Positions 51,926 through 60,787 of a stretch of DNA of 64,000 nt are shown in pieces. The stretch is taken from contig NZ_VOBN01000002.1 in assembly GCF_008370045.1 (NCBI RefSeq), forward strand, positions 483,535 to 547,534, written 5' to 3'. Under the pieces are notes generated by a model. That model saw only the letters and a program-made list of their open reading frames with translations, did no database searches and was not told the origin of the DNA. The position numbers were made by a program, and so were the translations under genes. Source of the stretch: Pseudomonas sp. ANT_J12. GTDB lineage: Bacteria > Pseudomonadota > Gammaproteobacteria > Pseudomonadales > Pseudomonadaceae. Position 1 is the first letter of the stretch. Every line of letters starts with the position of its first letter.

Positions 51926-53068
51926 TCAGCGGGCGGCGACCGCCAGGCATTCAACTTCAACCCGCGCATCCAGCACCAACGCCTTGGCGGCGAATGTCGT
52001 GCGGGCCGGCAAACGATCTGCCGGGAAATAGCGCTGGTATACCTCGTTCATTGCCCTGAAATCCTTGATGTCGGCAAGGATAACCGTGCATTTCGCCACG
52101 TGGGCCATGGACGAACCACTGCGTTGCAGTGCGCTGCGCAGGTTCTCCATGGTCTGGGTCATCTGCGGGACGATGCCGCCCTTCACCAGTTCGCCATCCG
52201 CCCCGATACCAAGTACCCCTGACAGATAAACAGTCTCACCAACCTGAACGGCATCGGAGAATGGCAGGCCTTCGTCGTTCGGCAAGTAGCTGGGCGAATC
52301 CGCCGTCGCCGACGGCAGGTAGCGTTGGGTAATCGCCTGATACTGACCGTTTTGCTTGAGACGCTCGAGTGCCGCGTTCAGGTTGTCGCGCAAGGCGCTA
52401 TCGCTTTTGCGCAGGGCCATCGCCACGCCACTGCCCAGCATCGGGTCCTTGAGGGCGGCCCCGGCGAAGGCGAAATCCCGGCCTTGTGGATGGTTCAGCA
52501 AGGCATGGGTGATTTCGATGGCGTCTTGCAGGGTGGCGTCGATTTCCCCGGCCTGCAGGGCGGCAATCAATTGATCGTTGAATTGGAAACTGCGCACCGT
52601 CACGCCCGCGTCAGCCCAGCGCGCCTTGGCGAACGCCTCGCGGCTGGTGCCTGCCAGGACGCCGACACGCTTGCCCTTGAGCGAGGCTGCCGTCGGTTGC
52701 AGGCCAGAACCCTCACGCGCGACCAGTCGACTGCTCAACGGGTAAAGGTTGTCGGTGAAATCGATCCGCTCACGACGCGCCGGGGTGGCGGTCATCGGCA
52801 TGATCACGTCGAAACGATTGGCTTCGAGGGCTTCGATGTTGGTGGCGTAGTCCTGGTCGATCCAGACACAGCGGGATTGGAGCTCGGCACACAGCGCATT
52901 GCCCAACTCGATGTTCAGCCCGACCAGCTCACCGCTGTCGTTGCGGCTCTCGAATGGCGGGACCAGGGCTTCGACCCCGAAGCGGATCTGTGGCTCGACC
53001 ACAGACGACACACAACCGCTGGTCAGAACCGCCAGCGACAGGACAGAGAGGATTTTCAGCAGGGGCAT
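51926..53068 (-). CDS. Solute-binding-protein / RidA fusion lipoprotein
   Basis: This protein has 380 residues from ATG 53068. A lipoprotein signal (ILSVLSLAVLTSGC, lipobox LTSGC) leads into a family-3 solute-binding domain (about 25-255: VPPFESRNDSGELVGLNIEL, LKGKRVGVLAGTSREAF). A RidA domain follows (about 262-380: VQVGETVYLSGVLGIGADGE, LPARTTFAAKALVLDARVE, with the catalytic-type Arg). Fusion would place a RidA deaminase domain outside the cytoplasm. One uninterrupted frame with RBS GAAGG supports a genuine fusion. Substrate unknown. Confidence 0.85.
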   Translation of the reverse strand: MPLLKILSVLSLAVLTSGCVSSVVEPQIRFGVEALVPPFESRNDSGELVGLNIELGNALCAELQSRCVWIDQDYATNIEALEANRFDVIMPMTATPARRERIDFTDNLYPLSSRLVAREGSGLQPTAASLKGKRVGVLAGTSREAFAKARWADAGVTVRSFQFNDQLIAALQAGEIDATLQDAIEITHALLNHPQGRDFAFAGAALKDPMLGSGVAMALRKSDSALRDNLNAALERLKQNGQYQAITQRYLPSATADSPSYLPNDEGLPFSDAVQVGETVYLSGVLGIGADGELVKGGIVPQMTQTMENLRSALQRSGSSMAHVAKCTVILADIKDFRAMNEVYQRYFPADRLPARTTFAAKALVLDARVEVECLAVAAR

Positions 53069-53210
53069 TTCGGTGGCCTTCGTCGAAGAATTCACGGACC
53101 TGAATCTTCGACGAGTGTCCACCGACTTTCCCAGAGGACGAATCGCTCATCCTTGTGGGAATTGTCTCGATGACGGGGAGACTTTTTTCCAGCCGAGCAG
53201 CGGCTGGCGG

Positions 53211-53468
53211 TCAGCGTTTACCCATCGAACGACGCGTACCCGGTGGCGCGGCGCCTGGGGTTTTGGTGTGGCCGTTTTTGGCGCCGTTCTTGTACCACGG
53301 CTGGCTGGCGTTCTTGGCGGCGGCCAGTTCGCCCGGTTTGAACGGAAACTTGAACGCCGGGATCGCGGCTTTGGTTTCGCTGTCTGCGCTGGAGTCGACG
53401 CTGTCTGGCAGGTCTGCCGGGTCGTCGCTCAAGGCGTCGGCGACCGGCGGTTGTGTCGGGGAAGTCAT
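53211..53468 (-). CDS. Small hydrophilic protein, unknown
   Basis: This 85-residue protein starts MTSPTQPPVADALSD from ATG 53468 (CCGGAGC upstream). It is acidic at the N-terminus (DDPADLPDSVDSSADSE) and basic at the C-terminus (KNGAKNGHTKTPGAA). It is probably disordered, with a central KFPFKPGELAAAKNASQPWY. I recognise no domain. The longer frame extending to 53558 has no RBS. Confidence 0.6.
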   Translation of the reverse strand: MTSPTQPPVADALSDDPADLPDSVDSSADSETKAAIPAFKFPFKPGELAAAKNASQPWYKNGAKNGHTKTPGAAPPGTRRSMGKR

Positions 53469-53831
53469 GAAAGCTCCGGGTGGTGCATAAAGAGTCGGGC
53501 CCGGTGGGTGGGCCGCGAAAGGCGCGAGTATAACTGGATGGAGCGCTGCAAGCTGCAAGCATCAAGCGGCATGTCGTCGGTCAGTGGGTTTTGGCGGTGT
53601 CACCGCTGACGCCTTCGCGGGCAAGCCTCGCTCCTACAGGGGAATGCATTCCAAATGTAGGAGCGAGGCTTGCCCGCGAACAACGATAACGCGGTCCATC
53701 TGCATGACTACGGAGCCCAAACTGACAGCCCCGTCAGTTAGCGGTCACCTTCCTGACCGGGTAACAGGACTATAAGGGGAGGTATAAAATCTGACCCTAT
53801 TCCTGTCCCTCTAGCCCGGCGCCTCACTCGC
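53469..53831. other. Intergenic region with a REP pair, no gene
   Basis: About 360 bases lie between a leftward small gene and the rightward RND adaptor. A REP pair occupies 53614-53680. The 150 bases before 53832 should carry the promoter of the RND operon and the operator for its regulator; no clear boxes are visible. Confidence 0.5.
53614..53680. repeat. REP pair (TTCGCGGGCAAGCCTCGCTC)
   Basis: Two inverted arms of the REP consensus flank a spacer of about 15 bases. The arms are almost perfect complements. Confidence 0.88.
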
Positions 53832-54992
53832 ATGCGAATTCAGAAAAAAACCGCCTTGATCGCAGCCCCTCTGATTGTCCTGGCAGCGCTGGGCCTGTGG
53901 TACGCGACCAAACCGGCCACCGCCAAACTGGCGGTCCCGACGGCAATCCCGGTGCGGGTCGTGGCGGTGACGGCAAAAGACGTGCCGCGCTACGTCAGCG
54001 GCATCGGCTCGGTGCTGTCCTTGCACAGTGTGGTGGTGCGGCCGCAGATTGACGGCATCCTCACCAAGTTGCTGGTCAAGGAAGGTCAACTGGTCAAGGC
54101 CGGAGATTTGCTCGCGACCATCGACGACCGCTCGATCCGCGCCAGCCTGGACCAGGCCCGCGCGCAATTGGGTGAAAGCCAGGCGCAACTGCAAGTAGCC
54201 CAGGTCAACCTCAAGCGCTACAAGCTGCTGAGTGTCGACGACGGCGTGTCCAAGCAGACGTACGACCAGCAACAAGCCCTGGTCAACCAACTCAAAGCCA
54301 CCGCCCAAGGCAATCAAGCCTCCATTGATGCCGCCCAAGTGCAGCTTTCCTACACCCAGATTCGCTCCCCGGTCACCGGTCGTGTCGGGATTCGTACGGT
54401 GGACGAAGGCAACTTCCTGCGCATGACCGACGCCCAAGGGCTGTTTACCGTGACGCAGATCGACCCGATTGCCGTGGAGTTTTCCCTGCCGCAGCAAATG
54501 CTGCCGACCCTGCAAGGCCTGATCGGCGACCCGCAACGCGCTCAGGTCAAGGCTTACATCGGCGCCGACACCGATGGCGAAACCGGCAACCTGCTGGGCG
54601 AAGGCCACCTGACCCTGATCGACAACCAGATCAACGCCAACACCGGGACCATCCGCGCCAAGGCTGAATTCAACAACCCCGGCCAGAAGCTCTGGCCCGG
54701 CCTGCTGGTCACGGTAAAGATTCAGACAGCGCTGGATAAGGATGCGCTGGTGGTACCGCCAACGGTCGTACAACGCGGCCTCGATCAACATTTTGTGTAT
54801 CGGGTCAAAGGCGACAAGGTCGAGACCGTACAGGTGCAGATGGTCTACCAAGGCAGCGGCCAGGACATCATCAGCGGCGTCAAACCCGGCGACGTGCTGG
54901 TCAGCGACGGCCAGTCGCGACTCAAGCCCGGTTCGACGGTGCAGGTGCTGACCGACCCGCCGCAAGTGGTGCAAGCGGAGCCTAAACAATGA
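53832..54992 (+). CDS. RND efflux periplasmic adaptor (MdtA-like)
   Basis: This 386-residue membrane-fusion protein has an N-terminal anchor (KTALIAAPLIVLAALGLWY), a lipoyl-type domain (VVVRPQIDGILTKLLVKEGQ), a coiled-coil hairpin (about 105-165), a second lipoyl half (IRSPVTGRVGIRTVDEG) and beta-barrel/membrane-proximal regions. It bridges the transporter and an outer-membrane channel in a tripartite pump. It overlaps the transporter gene by 4 bases, and there is no channel gene in the operon. Confidence 0.9.
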   Translation: MRIQKKTALIAAPLIVLAALGLWYATKPATAKLAVPTAIPVRVVAVTAKDVPRYVSGIGSVLSLHSVVVRPQIDGILTKLLVKEGQLVKAGDLLATIDDRSIRASLDQARAQLGESQAQLQVAQVNLKRYKLLSVDDGVSKQTYDQQQALVNQLKATAQGNQASIDAAQVQLSYTQIRSPVTGRVGIRTVDEGNFLRMTDAQGLFTVTQIDPIAVEFSLPQQMLPTLQGLIGDPQRAQVKAYIGADTDGETGNLLGEGHLTLIDNQINANTGTIRAKAEFNNPGQKLWPGLLVTVKIQTALDKDALVVPPTVVQRGLDQHFVYRVKGDKVETVQVQMVYQGSGQDIISGVKPGDVLVSDGQSRLKPGSTVQVLTDPPQVVQAEPKQ

Positions 54993-57900
54993 GAGGCCCG
55001 TCCGCGTGGTGCATCGATCACCCGGTCGCCACCATTCTGCTGACCTTTGCCCTGGTGCTGCTGGGCGTCATCGCCTTCCCGCGCCTGCCCATCGCGCCAT
55101 TGCCGGAAGCCGAATTCCCGACCATTCAGGTCAACGCGCAACTGCCCGGTGCCAGCCCCGACACCATGGCCTCGTCCGTGGCCACGCCGCTGGAGGTGCA
55201 ATTCAGCGCCATCCCCGGCATGACCCAGATGACGTCCAGCAGCGCCCTCGGCTCCAGCCTGCTGACCCTGCAATTCACCCTCGATAAAAGCATCGACACC
55301 GCCGCCCAGGAAGTCCAGGCCGCGATCAACACCGCCGCCGGCAAGTTGCCCAAGGACATGCCGACCCTGCCGACCTGGAAGAAGGTCAACCCGGCCGACA
55401 GCCCGGTGCTGATCCTCAGTGTCAGCTCCACGCAAATGCCCGGCACCGAACTCAGCGACCTGGTGGAAACCCTGCTCTCGCGTCAGATCAGTCAGATCGA
55501 CGGCGTAGGCCAAATCAACATCACCGGCCAGCAACGTCCGGCGATCCGCGTCCAGGCCTCGGCGGACAAACTGGCCGCCATAGGCCTGACCCTGGCCGAT
55601 ATTCGCCTCGCGATCCAGCAGACCAGCCTCAACATGGCCAAAGGCGCGTTGTACGGGGAATCGAGCATTTCGACCCTGTCCACCAACGACCAGTTGTTCC
55701 ACCCCGACGAATACAGCCAACTCATCGTTTCCTACAAGGACGGCGCGCCGGTTCACCTCAAAGATGTCGCCAAAGTCGTCAACGGTTCGGAAGATGCCTA
55801 CGTTCAGGCCTGGGCCGGCGATCAACCCGGGGTGAACCTGGTGATCTCCCGGCAACCGGGGGCGAACATCGTCGAAACCGTGGATCGCATTCAAGCCGCC
55901 CTGCCGGGCCTGGAAGCGATGTTGCCGGCCTCGGTGCAGGTCAAGGTGTTGATCGACCGCACCCAGACCATTCGCGCGTCGTTGCACGAAGTGGAAATCA
56001 CCCTGCTGATCGCGATCCTGCTGGTGGTGGCAGTGATGGCGCTGTTCCTGCGCCAGTGGTCGGCGACCATGATTGTGTCGGCGGTGCTTGGTGTGTCGCT
56101 GACCGCCAGTTTCGCCTTGATGTACATCATGGGTTTCAGCCTGAACAACCTGACCCTGGTGGCGATCGTGGTGGCCGTGGGGTTTGTGGTGGACGATGCG
56201 ATTGTGGTGGTGGAGAACATTCACCGTCACCTGGAGGCCGGCGACGGCATGCGCGAGGCGGCGATCAAGGGCTCCGGCGAGATTGGCTTCACCGTGGTTT
56301 CGATCAGCTTCTCGCTGGTGGCGGCGTTTATTCCGCTGCTGTTCATGGGCGGCGTGGTCGGGCGGCTGTTTAAGGAATTCGCCCTGACCGCGACCTCGAC
56401 CATCATGATTTCGGTGGTGGTGTCCCTGACCCTGGCCCCAACCCTGGCCGCGCTGTTCATGCGCGCCCCCGTGCATCACGCCCACAGCAAAAAGACCTTC
56501 GGCGACCGCTTGCTGGCCGGCTATGAAAAATACCTGCGCCGCGCCCTCGCCCATCAGAAAACCATGATCGGCGTGTTCTGCCTGTCGTTGTGCCTGGCCA
56601 TCGCCGGTTACATCTTTATCCCCAAGGGCTTCTTCCCGGTCCAGGACACCGGTTTCGTGCTCGGCACCACCGAAGCGGCTGCCGATATCTCCTACGGCGA
56701 CATGGTGAAAAAACACCTGGCGATGGCGGAAATCGTCGCGGCAGACCCGGCGGTGCAGGCGTTTTCCCACTCGGTCGGCGTCTCGGGCAGCAACCAGACC
56801 ATCGCCAACGGCCGGTTCTGGATCGCCCTGAAAAAACGCGGCGACCGCGATGTCAGCGCCAGCCAGTTCATCGACCGGATTCGCCCGCAACTGATGAAGG
56901 TCCCCGGCATCGTGCTGTATCTGCGCGCCGGCCAGGACATCAACCTCAGTTCCGGCCCGAGCCGCGCCCAGTACCAATACGTGCTCAAGAGCAACGACGG
57001 CCCGACGCTCAGCACCTGGACCCAGCGTCTGACGGACAAACTGCGGACCCTCCCGGAGTTCCGCGACATTTCCAACGACCTGCAACTGGGCGGCAGCATC
57101 ACCCACATCAGCATCGACCGCAGCGCCGCCGCGCGTTTCGGCCTGACCGCCAGTGACGTCGACGAAGCGCTGTACGACGCCTTCGGCCAGCGCCAGATCA
57201 ATGAGTTCCAGACCCAGATCAACCAGTACAACGTGATCCTGGAACTGGACACCAAGCAGCGCGGCAAGGCCGAGAGCCTGAACTACTTTTATCTGCGCTC
57301 GCCGTTGAGCGGCGAGATGGTGCCGTTGTCGGCCCTGGCGAAATTCGACGCGCCGACCATTGGCCCGTTGTCCATTGCCCACGACGGCATGTTCCCGGCG
57401 GCCAACCTCTCGTTCAACCTGGCGCCCGGCGTCGCGTTGGGCGATGCGGTGATTCTGTTGAACCAGGCCAAGGCCGAAATCGGCATGCCGGCGGCCATCA
57501 GCGGCAACTTCCAGGGCGCGGCCCAGGCGTTCCAGAGTTCCCTGGCCAGCCAACCGTGGCTGATTCTCGCGGCGCTGGTGGCGGTGTACATCATTCTTGG
57601 CGTGCTCTATGAGAGCTTCGTCCATCCGCTGACCATCATCTCGACCCTGCCGTCGGCAGGGCTTGGGGCGGTGATCATGCTGTGGATCTGGGGCCAGGAC
57701 TTTTCGATCATGGCGTTGATCGGCCTGGTGCTGCTGATCGGTATCGTGAAGAAAAACGGCATCCTGATGATCGACTTCGCCCTCGAAGCCCAGCGTAAGG
57801 GTGGTTTGCCACCGGAAGAGGCGATTTTCCAGGCCTGTATCACCCGGTTCCGCCCCATCATCATGACCACCCTCGCCGCCCTGCTCGGCGCCTTGCCGTT

Positions 57901-58081
57901 GATGCTCGGCTACGGAACCGGCGCCGAACTGCGCCAGCCATTGGGGATTGCGGTGGTCGGCGGCTTGCTGGTGAGCCAGGCGCTGACGCTGTTTACCACG
58001 CCGGTCATATACTTGTGGCTTGAGCGTCTTTTCCATAGACCCAAACCCGCGCCACTGCCGGCGCTGGCGACCACAGACTGA
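54989..58081 (+). CDS. RND efflux transporter (MdtB/MdtC-like HAE1)
   Basis: This 1030-residue HAE1-family inner-membrane transporter has twelve membrane helices. Visible features are the N-terminal WCIDHPVATILLTFALVLLG, the porter-domain PGASPDTMASSVATPLE, the helix-4 proton-relay region AVGFVVDDAIVVVENIHRHL (the paired Asp are present), GVVGRLFKEFALTATSTIM and the C-terminal GIVKKNGILMIDFALEAQRK. It exports drugs or bile-type amphiphiles with the proton gradient. Operon: adaptor-transporter-regulator-kinase. The actual substrate is unknown. Confidence 0.93.
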   Translation: MRGPSAWCIDHPVATILLTFALVLLGVIAFPRLPIAPLPEAEFPTIQVNAQLPGASPDTMASSVATPLEVQFSAIPGMTQMTSSSALGSSLLTLQFTLDKSIDTAAQEVQAAINTAAGKLPKDMPTLPTWKKVNPADSPVLILSVSSTQMPGTELSDLVETLLSRQISQIDGVGQINITGQQRPAIRVQASADKLAAIGLTLADIRLAIQQTSLNMAKGALYGESSISTLSTNDQLFHPDEYSQLIVSYKDGAPVHLKDVAKVVNGSEDAYVQAWAGDQPGVNLVISRQPGANIVETVDRIQAALPGLEAMLPASVQVKVLIDRTQTIRASLHEVEITLLIAILLVVAVMALFLRQWSATMIVSAVLGVSLTASFALMYIMGFSLNNLTLVAIVVAVGFVVDDAIVVVENIHRHLEAGDGMREAAIKGSGEIGFTVVSISFSLVAAFIPLLFMGGVVGRLFKEFALTATSTIMISVVVSLTLAPTLAALFMRAPVHHAHSKKTFGDRLLAGYEKYLRRALAHQKTMIGVFCLSLCLAIAGYIFIPKGFFPVQDTGFVLGTTEAAADISYGDMVKKHLAMAEIVAADPAVQAFSHSVGVSGSNQTIANGRFWIALKKRGDRDVSASQFIDRIRPQLMKVPGIVLYLRAGQDINLSSGPSRAQYQYVLKSNDGPTLSTWTQRLTDKLRTLPEFRDISNDLQLGGSITHISIDRSAAARFGLTASDVDEALYDAFGQRQINEFQTQINQYNVILELDTKQRGKAESLNYFYLRSPLSGEMVPLSALAKFDAPTIGPLSIAHDGMFPAANLSFNLAPGVALGDAVILLNQAKAEIGMPAAISGNFQGAAQAFQSSLASQPWLILAALVAVYIILGVLYESFVHPLTIISTLPSAGLGAVIMLWIWGQDFSIMALIGLVLLIGIVKKNGILMIDFALEAQRKGGLPPEEAIFQACITRFRPIIMTTLAALLGALPLMLGYGTGAELRQPLGIAVVGGLLVSQALTLFTTPVIYLWLERLFHRPKPAPLPALATTD

Positions 58082-58090
58082 GGCGGGGTC

Positions 58091-58768
58091 ATGCGCGTTC
58101 TGAATATCGAAGATGAAGAAAAAACCGCGGATTATCTGCACCGCGGCCTGACGGAACAGGGTTACACCGTGGACCAGGCGCGGGACGGCGTCGAAGGCCT
58201 GCACCTGGCGCTGGAAAGCGACTACGCGGTGATCATCCTCGACGTCATGTTGCCGGGCCTCGACGGCTTCGGCGTACTGCGAGCCTTGCGCGCCCGCAAG
58301 CAAACCCCGGTGATCATGCTCACCGCTCGCGAGCGGGTCGAAGACCGGATCAAGGGCCTGCGCGATGGCGCCGACGATTACCTCGGCAAACCGTTTTCCT
58401 TCCTCGAACTGGTGGCGCGCCTGCAAGCCCTGACCCGGCGCAGTGGCGGGCATGAACCGGTGCAAGTGAGCATCGCCGACCTGTGGATCGATTTGATCAG
58501 CCGCAAGGCTACTCGCGCCGGCGCTCGGCTGGACCTGACGGCCAAGGAGTTCTCGCTGCTCAGCGTGTTGGCCCGTCGTCAGGGTGAAATCCTGTCGAAA
58601 ACAGCGATTGCCGAGTTGGTGTGGGACATCAATTTCGACAGCGACGCCAACGTCGTCGAAGTCGCGATCAAACGCCTGCGGGCCAAGCTCGACGGGCCGT
58701 TCGACGAAAAACTGCTGCACACCATCCGCGGCATGGGTTATGTGCTGGAGAGCCGTGGTGTCCAGTAA
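58091..58768 (+). CDS. Heavy-metal-type OmpR-family response regulator
   Basis: This 225-residue regulator has receiver acids (IEDEE near 6-10), phospho-Asp51 in IILDVMLPG, GKPFSFLELVARL and a winged-helix domain (about 130-223, LDLTAKEFSLLSVLARR, IRGMGYVLE). It matches the CopR/CusR/CzcR/IrlR group by layout. It begins 9 bases after the RND transporter stop and overlaps the kinase gene by 11 bases. It likely controls the pump. Confidence 0.9.
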   Translation: MRVLNIEDEEKTADYLHRGLTEQGYTVDQARDGVEGLHLALESDYAVIILDVMLPGLDGFGVLRALRARKQTPVIMLTARERVEDRIKGLRDGADDYLGKPFSFLELVARLQALTRRSGGHEPVQVSIADLWIDLISRKATRAGARLDLTAKEFSLLSVLARRQGEILSKTAIAELVWDINFDSDANVVEVAIKRLRAKLDGPFDEKLLHTIRGMGYVLESRGVQ

Positions 58769-60122
58769 TTCGATTGCGCTGCGTTTGAGCGGGATGTTCA
58801 CGCTGGTGGCGCTGCTGGTGTTTCTGTTGATCGGCTGGGCGTTGTATCAGCAGGTCGACAAAGGCCTGGGCCTGTTGCCCGAAGCCGAATTGGATGCGCG
58901 CTACAGCGTGCTCGAATCCACGGTCGGCCGTTACGGCACGCCCGAGCATTGGGTGAAGATCAACAACAAGCTCAAGTTGCTCGGCGAAGAAGACAAACGC
59001 ATCAGCTTCTGGATCGTCAGCGGCGATTCCCAGTACGAATACGGCAACATCACGCCGCAGATCCGCGCCTTCGCCGAAGGGCCGTTGGGTCGACGCGACT
59101 TGCTGCTGCCGGAGCATTCCTATCCGCTGAAAGTGCTGGTCAGCCAGTTCCCGGCCAAGGACCAGCGCCCGGCGTTGCGCTTTATGATCGGCATCGACAC
59201 CGAGACGTTTCTGCAGACGCAGCATCATTTGCTGATCGCCTTGATCAGCCTGGCGATTATCGGCGTGCTGCTGGCCTCGGCCCTGGGTTATTGGGTGGCG
59301 CGGATCGGGCTCAAGCCGTTGATCAAGTTGTCCCAGGAAGCCCAGCGCCTGGCGACGCCGTTGCGTGCAGGGCGTTTGCGCCTGTCGCCGTTGCCACCGG
59401 AGCTGGATCAGTTTGTCAGCTCGTTCAACTCGACCCTGGAACGGGTCGAACAGGCCTATTCGCGGCTGGAGTCGTTCAACGCCGACGTCGCCCATGAACT
59501 GCGCTCGCCGCTGACCAACCTGATTGGCCAGACCCAAGTCGCCCTGACTCGAGGGCGTTCCGCCGAACACTATTTTGAAGTGCTGCAATCGAACCTCGAA
59601 GAACTGGAACGGCTGCGCTCGATCATCAATGACATGCTGTTCCTCGCCAGCGCCGATCAGGGCAGCAAGGCCACCAAACTGACCTCCACCTCCCTGGCCG
59701 ATGAAGTAGCGACGACCCTGGAGTATCTGGATTTCATTCTGGAAGATGCGCAGGTTCAGGTGCAGGTCAGCGGCGATGCGCAGGTGCGGATCGAAATTGC
59801 GCATCTGCGTCGGGCATTGATCAATTTGCTGAGCAACGCGGTGCAGCACACCGAGCCTGGGCAGGTGATTGAAGTGCACATTGGGGTCGAGGAGCATCAG
59901 GTGAGCATTGGCGTCGCCAATCCGGGGTCGCCGATTGCCAGCGAGCATTTGCCACGGTTGTTCGAGCGGTTTTATCGGGTGGATGCGTCGCGCAGCAACA
60001 GTGGCAATAACCATGGGTTGGGCTTGGCGATTGTGAAAGCGATTGCGCTGATGCATGGCGGGGATGTGTTTGTGCGCAGTGATCATGGGATGAATACCTT
60101 CGGTATCCATCTCCCGGTTTGA
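58758..60122 (+). CDS. Heavy-metal-type sensor histidine kinase
   Basis: This 454-residue kinase starts at GTG 58758 (GGAGAGCC upstream; another GTG sits one codon earlier). It has two membrane helices (about 10-30 and 155-180), a periplasmic sensor part, a HAMP domain and the H-box ADVAHELRSPLTNLIG. HATPase boxes follow (NLLSNAVQHTEPGQ, and the region with NNHGLGLAIVKAI). It is of the CusS/IrlS type by layout, but the signal is unknown. The 11-base overlap with the regulator couples translation. Confidence 0.88.
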   Translation: MSSNSIALRLSGMFTLVALLVFLLIGWALYQQVDKGLGLLPEAELDARYSVLESTVGRYGTPEHWVKINNKLKLLGEEDKRISFWIVSGDSQYEYGNITPQIRAFAEGPLGRRDLLLPEHSYPLKVLVSQFPAKDQRPALRFMIGIDTETFLQTQHHLLIALISLAIIGVLLASALGYWVARIGLKPLIKLSQEAQRLATPLRAGRLRLSPLPPELDQFVSSFNSTLERVEQAYSRLESFNADVAHELRSPLTNLIGQTQVALTRGRSAEHYFEVLQSNLEELERLRSIINDMLFLASADQGSKATKLTSTSLADEVATTLEYLDFILEDAQVQVQVSGDAQVRIEIAHLRRALINLLSNAVQHTEPGQVIEVHIGVEEHQVSIGVANPGSPIASEHLPRLFERFYRVDASRSNSGNNHGLGLAIVKAIALMHGGDVFVRSDHGMNTFGIHLPV

Positions 60123-60123
60123 A

Positions 60124-60230
60124 TGATCGTTCCCACGCTCTGCGTGGGAATGCAGCCCGGGACGCTCCGCGTCCCATTGGAACGCGGAGCGTCCCTTGAG
60201 GCATTCCCACGCAGAGCGTGGGAACGATCA
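60124..60230. repeat. Large palindromic repeat (GTTCCCACGCTCTGCGTGGG type)
   Basis: Outer arms ATCGTTCCCACGCTCTGCGT and the complement are separated by an inner palindrome GGGACGCTCCGCGTCCC and GGAACGCGGAGCGTCCC. It is an interspersed Pseudomonas repeat that differs from the REP consensus elsewhere. It lies directly after the kinase stop codon, so it probably also serves as transcript end. Confidence 0.8.
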
Positions 60231-60366
60231 ACACAGGGTTTCGCTGCGGCCCCCACTATTGCTCCCCACGCAACAGTCCTTTCTGAAATCCGCTCTGTTT
60301 CCCATCGTTCTCGAACCTTAACCTTGGCGCACCAAACAGCACTTGCCAAGCAAGAAGGTTTTAAAG

Positions 60367-60591
60367 ATGTCCAACACTATGGGTATTGCCAGCGCTTTCG
60401 TTTTGTCGACTTTGTTCCTGTCCCCGTTCGCCATGGCTGAAGAGTCGCAAGCCTTCGTCGCGCAGAATGCAGCACGCGCCAATGCGTTCGAACAGTCCCA
60501 GGCCGAGATGACCGCCAAAGCCCACGACGCTGCGCAAACCCCTCAAGCGTCCACTTCTGCAGCCCTGCCACAGGTTGAGAAAGACAGCTGA
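60367..60591 (+). CDS. Small exported protein of unknown function
   Basis: This 74-residue protein starts at ATG 60367 (AGAAGG upstream). It has a signal peptide ending SPFAMA (cleavage about residue 24). The mature part (SQAFVAQNAARANAFEQSQA) is helical and polar, with an alanine-rich C-terminus and no cysteine. I do not know the family. It is monocistronic with a clear terminator 68 bases after the stop. Confidence 0.75.
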   Translation: MSNTMGIASAFVLSTLFLSPFAMAEESQAFVAQNAARANAFEQSQAEMTAKAHDAAQTPQASTSAALPQVEKDS

Positions 60592-60658
60592 TCTACCGTA
60601 TCGCTCTCTGTTTCCCTCGACACTTTTCATCGGCTCTTCCCTTTGAAAAGTTGTCTTC

Positions 60659-60687
60659 AAAGCCGCTGCTATCAGCGGCTTTTTTTA
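60659..60687 (+). terminator. Terminator after the small exported protein gene
   Basis: The 10-bp stem AAAGCCGCTG / CAGCGGCTTT with a CTAT loop is followed by a T7 run. Confidence 0.9.
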
Positions 60688-60787
60688 TTGTGCAGAAAAC
60701 ACGCCTCGCTTCGTCTCCCTAAACAAGAAATAAAAAAACGTCGATACATGAACTGACGTTAATGACCCAAAAGGAGCTGTACCGCAC

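Noticed and set aside
52325..53173. 282-codon frame opposite the SBP-RidA fusion
   Set aside because: Shadow frame of a gene with clear domain motifs on the minus strand.
54845..58801. Very long open frame of 1318 codons on the strand opposite the RND transporter
   Set aside because: It mirrors the codon-biased RND gene in high-GC DNA, has low-complexity His/Gln/Arg composition, no RBS, and no recognisable domain. The + strand gene shows full family motifs.
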